64,000 nt of DNA, taken from Okeania sp034190295. GTDB taxonomy: Bacteria > Cyanobacteriota > Cyanobacteriia > Cyanobacteriales > Microcoleaceae. This document shows, piece by piece, positions 1 to 8,747 of this stretch. Position 1 is the first letter of the stretch, and each line of letters starts with the position of its first letter. A model generated the notes under the pieces. It did no database searches, was not told the origin of the DNA, and saw only the letters and a program-made list of their open reading frames with translations. The stretch covers positions 62,001 to 126,000 of the forward strand of contig JAXHSW010000001.1 of assembly GCA_034190295.1 (NCBI GenBank), given 5' to 3'. Made by a program: the position numbers and the translations under genes.

Positions 1-925
1 CCCTCGACAAACCCAAAATTAAATTTAACAACACTCCCAACATTGCCGTCACAGCAGCAATAGCAATTAACTTCGGAATTACAGGAACACCTAAACCTCC
101 TACTCTAGCAATAACTTCCAGAGGAGCAGCTAAACTAACATCCGCTGTAGATAATTTATTAATAACTTCGTGACCAACCACCACAGTAACCACAGCGATC
201 GATATATATAACAAACAGGTGATGAGCATCGTTAGAGCGATCGCTCTGGGAATAGTACGTCGTGGCTCCTTAACTTCCTCCCCCAAAGTTGCTATACGAC
301 CATAACCAGTATAAGCAACAAACATTAAAGCAGCAGCTTGAAGCAAAGATGCTATAGATTTATCCCCAGGAAAAAAAGGCGTTAAATTTTCCCATCCAGA
401 TGAGGCAACTTGAGGCACCCCTGCCAAAATAAACACAACCAGAGAAAATAACGTTATCGAAACAATAATAATGTTAGTAAAATTAGAACGACGAATTCCA
501 CTTAACACAACTATTGTTAGTAAAACCACAGCAGTTAAAGCAGTCAACACCAACCAAATTTGATTATTAACACCAAAAGCATTCAACAAATAACCAGCAA
601 AACCCAAAGCAGCAGTTGCAGCAGAAGCACTTTTCGCCAAGAGAAACATCCATCCCGCGATGAAACCCAACCAATGATTCAAATATTTATAACCATACTC
701 ATAAGTACCGCCACTCACAGGATGACTTGCTGCTAACTGGGCGCTGTTAAGACCATTGCAGATAGCAACAACAGCAGCGATCGCCACCGCAATAATTACC
801 GATGGACCCGAAATACTAGCAGCAATACCAATACTGACAAATACTCCAGTACCCACAATTGAACCTAAACCCATGAGGGTAGCGCCGAACACACCAATTT
901 CTCGTTTTAGTTTAGATGTAGACAT
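1..925 (-). CDS. APC-family amino-acid permease (partial, C-terminus outside window)
   Basis: The reverse strand from the ATG at 925 reads openly to the window edge, giving about 308 residues. The protein is a string of hydrophobic helices. Its first helix carries GLGSIVGTGVF (about residues 14-24), the G-S-I-x-G-T-G-x-F signature of the amino acid-polyamine-organocation superfamily, which binds substrate at the unwound part of TM1. Further helices hold an SGGTYEYG-like loop and GEEVKEPRRTIPRAI, the usual 'E..P.k.iPrai' stretch of TM6-7. It is probably an inner-membrane amino-acid/proton symporter; the substrate cannot be told. The ATG directly follows a TATAACTGAA tract like the one before two other genes here. 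Family assignment is firm, specificity unknown. Confidence 0.88.
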   Translation of the reverse strand, partial: MSTSKLKREIGVFGATLMGLGSIVGTGVFVSIGIAASISGPSVIIAVAIAAVVAICNGLNSAQLAASHPVSGGTYEYGYKYLNHWLGFIAGWMFLLAKSASAATAALGFAGYLLNAFGVNNQIWLVLTALTAVVLLTIVVLSGIRRSNFTNIIIVSITLFSLVVFILAGVPQVASSGWENLTPFFPGDKSIASLLQAAALMFVAYTGYGRIATLGEEVKEPRRTIPRAIALTMLITCLLYISIAVVTVVVGHEVINKLSTADVSLAAPLEVIARVGGLGVPVIPKLIAIAAVTAMLGVLLNLILGLSR

Positions 926-941
926 TTCAGTTATAGCGCTA

Positions 942-968
942 GGGAACAGGGAACAGGGAACAGGGAAT
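942..968. repeat. GGGAACA short tandem repeat
   Basis: About four units of the heptamer GGGAACA (last unit variant) lie just upstream of the permease gene. The same heptamer recurs at 14753-14779, 22205-22230, 25822-25853 and, on the other strand, near 16420-16435. This matches the cyanobacterial short tandemly repeated repetitive (STRR) class. Confidence 0.85.
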
Positions 969-1046
969 AGAGTTATCATTGACATGAAAACTGCTGTAAG
1001 TAAACATATCCTATATCAAATCTCAAGGCAAGAATTTAACTTCTGA

Positions 1047-1138
1047 CAGGACTTAGGCAAAATATGAAAATGTACGCCACCTGTAAGGACAAACAGCCGT
1101 TTGCCCCTACTAGATATGTTGGTTCTGCGTAAGTCCCG
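1047..1138. repeat. Family B small inverted-repeat element (divergent copy)
   Basis: It starts CAGGACTTAGGCA and ends TGCGTAAGTCCCG, imperfect inverted copies of each other, with a TGTAAGG...CCCCTAC core. The same arrangement is seen at 33572-33662, 38537-38622, 41779-41864 and 62499-62585. No protein is encoded; it has the size and shape of a MITE. Confidence 0.7.
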
Positions 1139-1187
1139 ATTAAGTTGGTATGAGAGGCGATCGCTCTGTATAAGAACTTTTTAACCC

Positions 1188-2204
1188 TTAGACAAACTTA
1201 AAGTAGTCTTCACCAATATCGAGTCTAGAAACCGAAAATCCTTTGATAATTCCAATCAAATCCTCTGTTCCGTCAGAAGCAATGTAGTAGATACCCGTGC
1301 CTGTAGGCAACCCTTCCCGACGAGAAACTTTTTCAAGCATATAATCACTTTCATCACCTAGCAATTGGATAACGTCTCTTTTACGGCTAAAGTCATTAAT
1401 TACAGCATAATCGTTTTTGCCGTTGCCAAAGTAAAAAGGCAAGTTGTCCTCATCCTCAAAAAAGTCATCATCATCCTCATCCTTATCCTCAAAAAAGTCA
1501 TCATCATCCTCAAAGGTGGCTCCAAGAACAAAAATATCGTTACCGCTACCACCTGTGAGAGCATCAACTTTATCATTTCCTCGAAATTCAGCATCAGGAT
1601 CGATGCCTATGAGAATGTCGTCTCCACTACCACCTTGAATTTTGTCATCACCAGTACCCCCAACCAGTGTATCGTCACCGCTATTGCCAGATAGTCTATC
1701 ATCGTCTTCTCCTCCAAAGAGGATATCGTCATCTCTACCTCCCTTTAGGTTATCATTAAGTTCCCCACCAACTAAAAAATCTTGACCTTTTCCACCATCT
1801 AGCCGATCTTTGCCATTTCCACCATCAAGGAAATCTCGATCATTTCCGCCTTTGAGCCTATCGTTGCCATCTCCACCATCAAGGAAATCATCACCATCGT
1901 TACCGGATAAATTGTCTTTGCCATCCCCGCCATCAAGGAAATCGTCACCATCTCCGCCTCCAAGCCTATCGTTACCTTCATCACCTATAAGCTCGTCACT
2001 ACCATCTCTGCCTGAGATTCGATCCCCGCGATCCTCACCATCAATAAAATCATTATCGCGAGTGCCCCTGACTCTATTTTTTTTATCTGGGTTTCTGATT
2101 TCAACTTCTTCGCGGTCTAGTTCATCAAACTCATCCTGCCACTCTGTTATGAGTTCTTCAAACAAATCTATGAAGTCTACCAAGTTTACAGGTCTATCTC
2201 TCAT
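1188..2204 (-). CDS. Small RTX (hemolysin-type calcium-binding repeat) protein
   Basis: This 338-residue acidic protein has about 17 tandem nonapeptides of the GGxGxDxLx type (residues about 47-205), which fold into a parallel beta-roll that binds Ca2+ between turns. A short N-terminal segment (VDFIDLFEELITEWQDEF) precedes the roll. After it come an Asp/Glu/Phe-rich insert (DDDDFFEDKDEDDDDFFED, about residues 232-250, itself a duplicated block) and a C-terminal beta domain ending in YFKFV. There is no Sec signal peptide, as expected for type I secretion through an uncleaved C-terminal signal; no ABC/HlyD exporter lies nearby. It is probably exported or surface-associated. It contains no catalytic domain, so any enzymatic label would be unsupported. 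The giant protein at 42258-49535 shares the repeat type. Confidence 0.85.
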   Translation of the reverse strand: MRDRPVNLVDFIDLFEELITEWQDEFDELDREEVEIRNPDKKNRVRGTRDNDFIDGEDRGDRISGRDGSDELIGDEGNDRLGGGDGDDFLDGGDGKDNLSGNDGDDFLDGGDGNDRLKGGNDRDFLDGGNGKDRLDGGKGQDFLVGGELNDNLKGGRDDDILFGGEDDDRLSGNSGDDTLVGGTGDDKIQGGSGDDILIGIDPDAEFRGNDKVDALTGGSGNDIFVLGATFEDDDDFFEDKDEDDDDFFEDEDNLPFYFGNGKNDYAVINDFSRKRDVIQLLGDESDYMLEKVSRREGLPTGTGIYYIASDGTEDLIGIIKGFSVSRLDIGEDYFKFV

Positions 2205-2560
2205 GTCTTTTGTCTCCTTACTCTAACTATTTGTAAATATTTAATTGCACATAACTTAATTTTTTATTATAGGTAGGAACAGAAAAAAGATGTCGATTTT
2301 CGACAATACAAAAAGATGGCGTATAGCATAAGTCTAGAGGGGCCTTTTTCTGCGGAATGCTAGGCAAACATATTGCCTAATGGCCATCTGCTGACACAAA
2401 GCTCCGCTTTTGATGTTGCGGGGCAAAACGCCTGTACATTCTTGCTACGACCATATTTGATCGGTCGAAAAAAATCCACAAAAGAATTTTTAAACATTGT
2501 CGATTTTTGACTATAGTATAACACTAAATCTTTAACTCTCCACATCTCCCTATAGTCCAA
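2205..2560. other. Intergenic, no gene seen
   Basis: AT-rich stretch between the RTX gene and tldD. It includes a GGAATGCTAGGCAAACA segment related to a motif (GGAATGCTCCGCAAACA type) that recurs near 26095, 57750 and 62660. A 66-codon reverse frame here has no recognisable content and is not called. Confidence 0.5.
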
Positions 2561-3994
2561 TTATTCCACCTCCGCATCTCCACCAACAACAACATTCTGA
2601 ATACGCAAACTAGGTCCACCACAACCAACAGGTAAACCATCTTGCCCACCCTTACCACAACCTCCAGACTCATCCCAAAAAAAATCATCGCCGATCGCCT
2701 CAATATCAGCTAAAGTCTCAAACACATTTCCAGAAAGAGTCACATCTCGCACGGGTTCGGCTAACTTACCATTTCTAATCATCCAAGCTTCTCCAGCACT
2801 AAAAGTAAACATTTCCCCATTAGTCATGCCACCCAACCAGTTCCGAGCATAAACTCCTTCCTTAATATTAGAAAATAAATCTGAAGTAGGAGTATTTCCT
2901 GGTGCTATCCAAGTATTAGTCATTCTGACTATAGGTGGATAATGATAATCAAGACAACGTGCATTACCCGTAGGTGCTTCTCCCAATTTTCCCGCAGTCT
3001 CCCGCGAATGTAAACGTCCTACCAAAACACCATCTTGAATCAACTGAGTAGTAGTTGCTGGAGTACCTTCATCATCATATATATAACTACCCCGATGTAC
3101 TTCTTCCTCTAAATTAGTATTTAGCAAAGGCAACACCTTAGCACCATCAAATATTTGTAAATTTTCCGGACCAAACCTCCGACCAATTGTCATCACTTCC
3201 AATAAATCGGGATTTTCGTAGACCATATCTGCTTCCGAGAGATGACCAAAAGCTTCATGAACAAATAGACCTGTGAGAATTGGGTCAATAACTACAGTGT
3301 AAGTATTACCTTGAACAACCGGCAAAGCTAGAGAATTCACAGCTCTTTCCGCAGCACTACGAACATAATTATCTAAATTAGTTAAATCTTCATAAGCTTT
3401 GCGAGAGCCAGTAGTTTCCCTACCTGTTTGTACGGTTTCCCCATCCCTAGCAGTAGCAGCAAAACGTATTTCCATATCTACCCACGATTGTTCTAACATT
3501 GTGCCTTCGGAAGTAGCGAGAATTACTTTTTGGGTACTGTCTCCATAACGAACAGATACAGTGGCAATTCGATCGTCAACACTCCGCAATATTTGGCCAT
3601 AATGTTCGCATAGTTCTTTTTTGTTGGCCAAAGATATATGACGTGGGTCTCTACCTGTGAGATGAACTGCATGAGTTGCTTGAATTATGGGAATGGGAGC
3701 TAGAATGGTTTCTTCTTCTCCAATCAATTTAGCCACAGCGATCGCCTCTTCTATTCTGTCTTTCAAGGTTGAGAGTTGATTAAAGCTGGCAAAACCCCAA
3801 CCTCCTCGGTAACAAGCTCGAACTTGGCCGCCTATGGAAAGACCTTCGCTTAGGGTTTCTATTTTGTTGCCTCGCAAGAGAATATCTGTTCCTTGAGATT
3901 CTTCTAAGCGAATGGCCAAATAATCTACTTGAGAACTATAGTTAGCGAGCAAGTCGGATAATATATTTTTGGCGTCAGTCAATAATACAGGCAT
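2561..3994 (-). CDS. tldD: TldD-type metalloprotease
   Basis: 477 residues, full length for TldD/PmbA (peptidase family U62). The zinc-binding motif is present as H246-EAFG-H251 (HExxxH) in FVHEAFGHLSEAD, and the C-terminal GGCGKGGQDGLPVGCGGP stretch supplies the conserved Cys/Gly region. In bacteria TldD pairs with TldE to form a cytoplasmic heterodimeric peptidase that degrades unfolded peptides and trims modified ones. This copy carries the catalytic motif, so it is the TldD rather than the TldE/PmbA partner, which is not in the window. The ATG at 3994 gives MPVLLTDAKN; no strong Shine-Dalgarno is visible. Confidence 0.92.
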   Translation of the reverse strand: MPVLLTDAKNILSDLLANYSSQVDYLAIRLEESQGTDILLRGNKIETLSEGLSIGGQVRACYRGGWGFASFNQLSTLKDRIEEAIAVAKLIGEEETILAPIPIIQATHAVHLTGRDPRHISLANKKELCEHYGQILRSVDDRIATVSVRYGDSTQKVILATSEGTMLEQSWVDMEIRFAATARDGETVQTGRETTGSRKAYEDLTNLDNYVRSAAERAVNSLALPVVQGNTYTVVIDPILTGLFVHEAFGHLSEADMVYENPDLLEVMTIGRRFGPENLQIFDGAKVLPLLNTNLEEEVHRGSYIYDDEGTPATTTQLIQDGVLVGRLHSRETAGKLGEAPTGNARCLDYHYPPIVRMTNTWIAPGNTPTSDLFSNIKEGVYARNWLGGMTNGEMFTFSAGEAWMIRNGKLAEPVRDVTLSGNVFETLADIEAIGDDFFWDESGGCGKGGQDGLPVGCGGPSLRIQNVVVGGDAEVE

Positions 3995-5116
3995 TAGAGG
4001 TTTTTATAAGTTAAAAAAGATTGTACAGGTTGTTAGAAGTCAAAAGTCAAAAGTTAGAAGTCAAAAGTAATCTCTAACTTACTTTTAGTATTTAGTATTG
4101 TCCGCGCCCTAACCTAATTGCGTAGTGCTATATGATATCTATTGCTAGATATGAGGACTAAAAACTTTAACATTATAGTAATTTTTAATAATTATTTCAG
4201 ATCGTCAGAAGCGAAATTATTTGTGAAATCTTTCAACTGAATTGGTATTAGACATCTCTAGCAAAAGAGGCAACAGGCAACAGATCATCTGGCAACAGCT
4301 CATCTGGGAGAAATAATTGATAATTCATGGATAAGAATTGATTTTATTTTTGATTTTTACCGAAGAATTAAATAATTAAATAATTAAATAATTCGCGCCT
4401 TGAAGCCTCCCCTTTCAAGTTATTCAATCAATTCCGTTTTAGGGAGAGGTAATTATCAATTATCCATTATCAATTATCAATTATTGAACAGATGTCTATT
4501 AATTAAAGTTTTCTATCAATTCAATAATCAAATTATTGACTTTTTTCATAATAAGCGGAGATTGCGGTTATTTAGTTCGGTTCTACCAACATCAATAACG
4601 GATAAATACCGATACCCTAAGTATTAATGGTTTACTTATTTTTTGGACAACTAATCGGGGAATGCTTCAATCTAACTGAGGAGCAATTTTCCCATTAATT
4701 AAATGTTATCTAATTTTTGATTCTTGAGTGTATAGCAGAAGAAAGAAGGAAAAAGGCAAAATAGTTGTCTGAGTTTTAAGTTTTTTATCTGTCAAACACC
4801 TTTCCTTCGAGTGCTATAAAACTTAGTACACAAAATTTAATACAGAAGACAAGAAAAAAATATTGAAAGTTTTGCACTTTATTTTACTATTCTTTCTAGT
4901 AAAGCTAGTTAAAGTTTCTGTAGAAGTTTAAACTTATCTTTTTATTTTGGGTTTAATACCCCACCGTCTACAGGGTGTTTACAATTGGTTGGGGTTTGTA
5001 GACGGGGAGCGGCAGGTCGCCCTTCTATCCCCATCTATTTTTTCTTCCTTCTTCCTTCTTCCTTCTTCCTTCTTCTTTCTTCAACAGTTAATAAATTAAG
5101 ATTATTTATTTATATT
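3995..5116. other. Long intergenic region with repeats
   Basis: No supported gene in about 1.1 kb. From left: tandem AAAAGTCAAAAGT-type repeats (about 4037-4068); the left end of a family C element (ATTAGACATCTCT, 4247); AGGCAACAGGCAACAG; TAATTAAA tandem repeats and a family D-like segment (about 4360-4455); a GGGTTTAATACCCC-type repeat (about 4949-5030) shared with 18150 and 22430; and a CTTCCTT tandem run (5044-5080). A 75-codon frame at 4400-4627 is made of these repeats and is not called. Confidence 0.6.
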
Positions 5117-6820
5117 ATGAAAAAAATGAACAACTATAACTATATATTACCAACTGTAAGTGACATTTTTGCTCTAGAAATGTCAAGTGATGATTTGCCT
5201 ACAAAAACAATGGAACTGGCAAAAGAAAATTCTCTTCCTTCTATGAGACAGAGAAATCAAGATTTGTATTTAAAGGCTCAAAAGGAATGGTATAGCGCGA
5301 TCGCTACTGTTAATCAATTATTGGAAATTTCATCTAAAAAGTCTGGTTCTCAAGATTTGAAAAATCAAGAGATGACAAAAACTATTTATTCATTAAACGA
5401 GACAGATTTTTTCAGCAATTCAAAAGATTCTACTCCTAATTCGTTATTCTCTGATGTTAAATCATATCGTGGATTAGTATTATCTAGTCCTACTCCTATC
5501 TTAACAAATCCTGCTTTAACTAAGAATTTTTATACTTCAGTTTTTACCAGTGAAATACAGGAAAATTCAGATTGGTTATCCATTTTCAGAAGACAAAATT
5601 TGCCTCTATTACCAGCAGCAGATAGTATAAATTCCTTTTCTGATTTTATACCAATACTACCTTTATCAACTAAAGACCCGATAAAAAATGAGCAGTTTTG
5701 TTTAGTTTTAACTGCTGAATTTAGTTTGGTTATGGTCTTAGGAAAAAACATAGATAATACACCAGCTTTTCAATTTTCCTTTGACCCAGAAGTAGTTGAA
5801 AGAGCATGGATTATCTTACGTCAACGAATAGTATTACTTACCAATTTTTATTCTAAAAATGTCGATAAAAATTCAAAAAATATCAACCAATATTCTCAAA
5901 TATTAGCAATTTTAGATGGTATTTTTGATAAATTTCCACCCTGCGAACCAGACTATAAAATAGTTATGAAATTTAGTCGTTTATTATTAGATAATTTACC
6001 AACTGTAAACAATAAAAATCAAATATTAGAAGTCAATACTGATGACCAAAGTCAAAAAAACCGGGAAATTACTGTATCACTAAAATCTCCCATTGAAAAC
6101 TTCAAATCTCCTGATGTAGAATTATTACAAGCGATCGCCCATGAAGTCAAAACTCCTTTAGCCACAATTCAGACTTTAACTCGCCTATTATTAAAACGTC
6201 CTAATCTAAATCAAGAAGTAATAAAAAAGCGTTTACAAATGATTGATGCTGAATGTACTTCCCAAATAGACCGCTTTAATCTAATTTTTAGAGCAGCAGA
6301 ATTAGAAACTCAGCAACTCTTAAAAGAAAAACATTCATACCTACAATTAACAACTATTCCTCTAGCTCAAGTCTTTCAAAATAGTATACCTCGTTGGCAA
6401 CAAAAGGCAACTCAAAGAAATCATACTTTAAAAGTTATTTTACCTCCTAATATGCCAACAGTTGTTAGTGACCCTGTTATGCTCGACCAAGTATTAGGAA
6501 ATTTGATTGAAAATTTTTCCCGAAATTTACCTTCTGGCAGTCTTATGGAGGTGGAAGTAATGTTAGCTGGAAGTCAGTTAAAATTGCAGCTTAAATCTGA
6601 TTCTCATAAGGGTGGAAAAAGTCACTCACCTTTTACCAGTTGCACAAAAACACCTTTTAAATCTATCGGTCCTTTATTAATGTTTCAACCAGAAACAGGT
6701 AATCTTAGTTTAAATTTAAAGGTGACTAAAAATCTTTTTCAAGCAATGGGAGGAAAATTAGTAGTGCGGCAACGACCAACAAAAGGAGAAATTATGACTA
6801 TTTTCTTGCCAGTTAAATAA
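5117..6820 (+). CDS. Sensor histidine kinase with degenerate ATP-binding lid
   Basis: The frame is open from 4985, but its first 44 codons lie in a CTTCCTT tandem repeat, so the ATG at 5117 (MKKMNNYNYILP, 567 residues) is the better start. The phosphoacceptor H-box is intact (AIAHEVKTPL, H342), followed by a dimerisation helix. The N-box reads DQVLGNLIENFSRNLPSG. The usual G1 box (DxGxG) and glycine-rich G2 box are not recognisable: the region reads SDSHKGGKSHSP and ETGNLSLNLKVTKNLFQAMGGK. About 320 N-terminal residues show no named sensor domain, no transmembrane helix and an internal spacer rich in Asn. It is probably a soluble kinase, possibly with weak or no ATPase activity. No response regulator is adjacent. 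Confidence 0.8.
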   Translation: MKKMNNYNYILPTVSDIFALEMSSDDLPTKTMELAKENSLPSMRQRNQDLYLKAQKEWYSAIATVNQLLEISSKKSGSQDLKNQEMTKTIYSLNETDFFSNSKDSTPNSLFSDVKSYRGLVLSSPTPILTNPALTKNFYTSVFTSEIQENSDWLSIFRRQNLPLLPAADSINSFSDFIPILPLSTKDPIKNEQFCLVLTAEFSLVMVLGKNIDNTPAFQFSFDPEVVERAWIILRQRIVLLTNFYSKNVDKNSKNINQYSQILAILDGIFDKFPPCEPDYKIVMKFSRLLLDNLPTVNNKNQILEVNTDDQSQKNREITVSLKSPIENFKSPDVELLQAIAHEVKTPLATIQTLTRLLLKRPNLNQEVIKKRLQMIDAECTSQIDRFNLIFRAAELETQQLLKEKHSYLQLTTIPLAQVFQNSIPRWQQKATQRNHTLKVILPPNMPTVVSDPVMLDQVLGNLIENFSRNLPSGSLMEVEVMLAGSQLKLQLKSDSHKGGKSHSPFTSCTKTPFKSIGPLLMFQPETGNLSLNLKVTKNLFQAMGGKLVVRQRPTKGEIMTIFLPVK

Positions 6821-7290
6821 TTTTGAGTATAAGTTTGTGTCAAGTGGGGAATAGAAATCTCCAGAAAAGAGGCAACAGGCAACAGGGAGGAACGATTGAT
6901 AATTTATGGATAATAATTGATTTATTTTTAATTTTTGGAGATGCCTAATGCGCAAATATTTCAGCAATTAACAATTAATAATTACCTCTTCTTAAAAGAA
7001 GAGGATTGACTAAAAGGATTTTTTTTGATTTTATCCCCTTAAAAGGGGAGGTTTTAAACCTGAATTGTTGAATGAATAATTATTAACTATCAACTCTTAA
7101 TTATTAATTATTCATTATTCATTATTCGGTAACATCCTATTCCTTATGGGTTTGCCATTGGATCTATGTCCAATTAAAATGATTTGTGCAAACTCAAGGA
7201 TGAATATCTAAAGGAAATTTAAGTTTTTTTTCAGGTTTTTAAGCCTTATTCCTTCTTCCTTCTTCCTTCTTCCTTCTTCCTTATTTAAGG
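6821..7290. other. Intergenic repeats
   Basis: Contains a divergent family C element (about 6854-6949, ending TGGAGATGCCTAAT), a family D element (about 6981-7070, starting ATTACCTCTTC), TTAATTATTCATTATTC tandem repeats and a CTTCCTT run (7254-7280) just before the ADP-ribosyltransferase stop. No gene seen. Confidence 0.6.
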
Positions 7291-7860
7291 TTAATTATTC
7301 TGATAACTTTCTTCTGTAATAGAAATTTCTTCTAGGTCAATATAATTTATTTGCCCCACTTTAACTTCTTGAGGCACATTAGTTACCTCATACTTAGTAC
7401 CTTTAGGAACTAATACTTCTCTTTCAGTATACATTGCAGAAAAATCACTAATAGACACTCCTGAATGATTGTGCTTTACCCGAATCACTACTTGGTAACA
7501 ATGACCAGAATAAGTCTCAGCAATCTTTGGATCGGAAGTAAAACTGGTGACCGAATCTAAAGTATAATCTCCGTGGGGTTTTAATTGTTTAATAAAAGAT
7601 TTTATTGATTTTTCACTAAAAGACATACCCCGATAAATATCACCATCATAAGCGGGCATTTTGTGCATAAAATTGTTAATAATTTTAACATTCCCTTCGT
7701 TTTTTCCTTCTTTATCTGCTAGTCTAATTTTACGAAAATCTTCAGTAGTAAATCTTTCAAGTGCGGATAATGATTCTGCTGCTTCAATAGAATTCATTCC
7801 ACTTAATTTAGCAACCCGAGCAACGAGCCTGTCATCTTCGCAAAGTACAACATTGTTCAT
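7291..7860 (-). CDS. Freestanding R-S-E class ADP-ribosyltransferase
   Basis: 189 residues from the ATG at 7860, which has a perfect GAGGTGA Shine-Dalgarno 6 nt upstream; a GTG three codons further out overlaps that site and is less likely. The three ART signature regions are in order: R77 in DIYRGMSF, the S-T-S strand in SVTSFTSDP (residues 103-111) and an ExE turn, E146-R-E148, in MYTEREVLVPKGTKYEV. ExE spacing is typical of arginine-modifying mono-ADP-ribosyltransferases related to bacterial exoenzymes; the enzyme would use NAD+ to modify a protein. There is no signal peptide, delivery domain or neighbouring immunity gene, so whether it is a toxin, a phage-type modifier or a housekeeping enzyme is open. 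Confidence 0.82.
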   Translation of the reverse strand: MNNVVLCEDDRLVARVAKLSGMNSIEAAESLSALERFTTEDFRKIRLADKEGKNEGNVKIINNFMHKMPAYDGDIYRGMSFSEKSIKSFIKQLKPHGDYTLDSVTSFTSDPKIAETYSGHCYQVVIRVKHNHSGVSISDFSAMYTEREVLVPKGTKYEVTNVPQEVKVGQINYIDLEEISITEESYQNN

Positions 7861-8238
7861 AAAGTTCACCTCAACTCGATACTTTTTATTATCTCCTAAA
7901 ATTACTCAAAAAGTAAACCTTTCATTTAGATAATTTTTAGCTCATCCAGATGGGTGAGTTTGAAGCTTAAAATTGATCCTGACCTGTATAGCCAGCATTT
8001 TCTCAACAATTCTTAAAGATAAACCAATAAGTATAAATAACTAATAATTCCTAATAAAATACTATAAATTCTAATTTAATTATTAAGAAATAATCTATCA
8101 ATACTTTCCCGATCGACTTGTAAAAGTACAAACTTTAGCAATAAGTGCCTGGACTTAAATCTTAGCAAGACCTTCCTAAAATATGAAGATAAAGTACCGA
8201 ATAATTAAGGTTTAAAGCCTCTCCTTAGATAATATTTG

Positions 8239-8275
8239 AACTCCGTTGAAAAACTATAACGTTGGAGTTTTTTTT
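8239..8275 (+). terminator. Hairpin followed by T-run (copy 1)
   Basis: AACTCC pairs with GGAGTT across a 19-nt loop and is followed by eight T on the + strand, a rho-independent-like shape. No + strand gene lies immediately upstream, so its role is unclear. The loop contains AAAACTATAACGTT, the reverse complement of a motif in the 123-bp array. Confidence 0.4.
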
Positions 8276-8354
8276 GATTTATAGCAGAAGTCAGAACAAA
8301 GAAGGAAAGACCGAAGTAGTAAAAGTCTGACGTTGTCTGAGTTTTCAACTTTTT

Positions 8355-8454
8355 NNNNNNNNNNNNNNNNNNNNNNNNNNNNNNNNNNNNNNNNNNNNNN
8401 NNNNNNNNNNNNNNNNNNNNNNNNNNNNNNNNNNNNNNNNNNNNNNNNNNNNNN
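8355..8454. other. Assembly gap (100 N)
   Basis: Run of exactly 100 N, the usual placeholder for a gap of unknown size. The sequence to its right is one copy of a 121-bp direct repeat. Confidence 0.99.
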
Positions 8455-8747
8455 GATTTATCTATTCTATTGCTAGAGTTTGGCAAAAACCTTAATTTAC
8501 CCTCTGTGTAATTTTTATGTAGCCCAGAGCTATCGCTTTTGTGGGTCGGTTAAAAATCTCAAAACTATTGTACAACAGATAAAATTTGAACTCCGTTGAA
8601 AAACTATAACGTTGGAGTTTTTTTTTGATTTATCTATTCTATTGCTAGAGTTTGGCAAAAACCTTAATTTACCCTCTGTGTAATTTTTATGTAGCCCAGA
8701 GCTATCGCTTTTGTGGGTCGGTTAAAAATCTCAAAACTATTGTACAA
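8455..8747. repeat. 172-bp-period duplication of the sugar-kinase 3' end
   Basis: The 121 bases at 8455-8575 and 8627-8747 are the same sequence, separated by a hairpin. The right copy includes the last codons of the kinase gene (I-V-Q) and its stop; the left copy repeats them without the rest of the gene. The left copy abuts a gap, so the duplication may be larger or partly an assembly effect. Confidence 0.85.
8589..8626 (+). terminator. Hairpin followed by T-run (copy 2)
   Basis: Same AACTCC/GGAGTT stem as at 8239, followed by nine T. On the reverse strand it lies about 110 bases downstream of the kinase stop, where its stem could also end kinase transcripts, although the T-run favours the + direction. 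Confidence 0.4.

Larger units (their letters stand above)
7861..8736. other. Intergenic region with partial tandem duplication and assembly gap
   Basis: AT-rich, no gene. It holds two hairpin/T-run elements, a 121-bp direct repeat (8455-8575 and 8627-8747) and the 100-N gap at 8355-8454. The stretch 7870-8230 shows no feature beyond AT-rich sequence. Confidence 0.6.

Noticed and set aside
1444..2226. Serine/proline-rich forward frames opposite the RTX gene
   Set aside because: Antisense shadows of the GGxGxDxLx repeats.
4400..4627. 75-codon frame in the tldD-kinase spacer
   Set aside because: Begins within family D-like and TTATCAATTATC repeats and has no Shine-Dalgarno or family.
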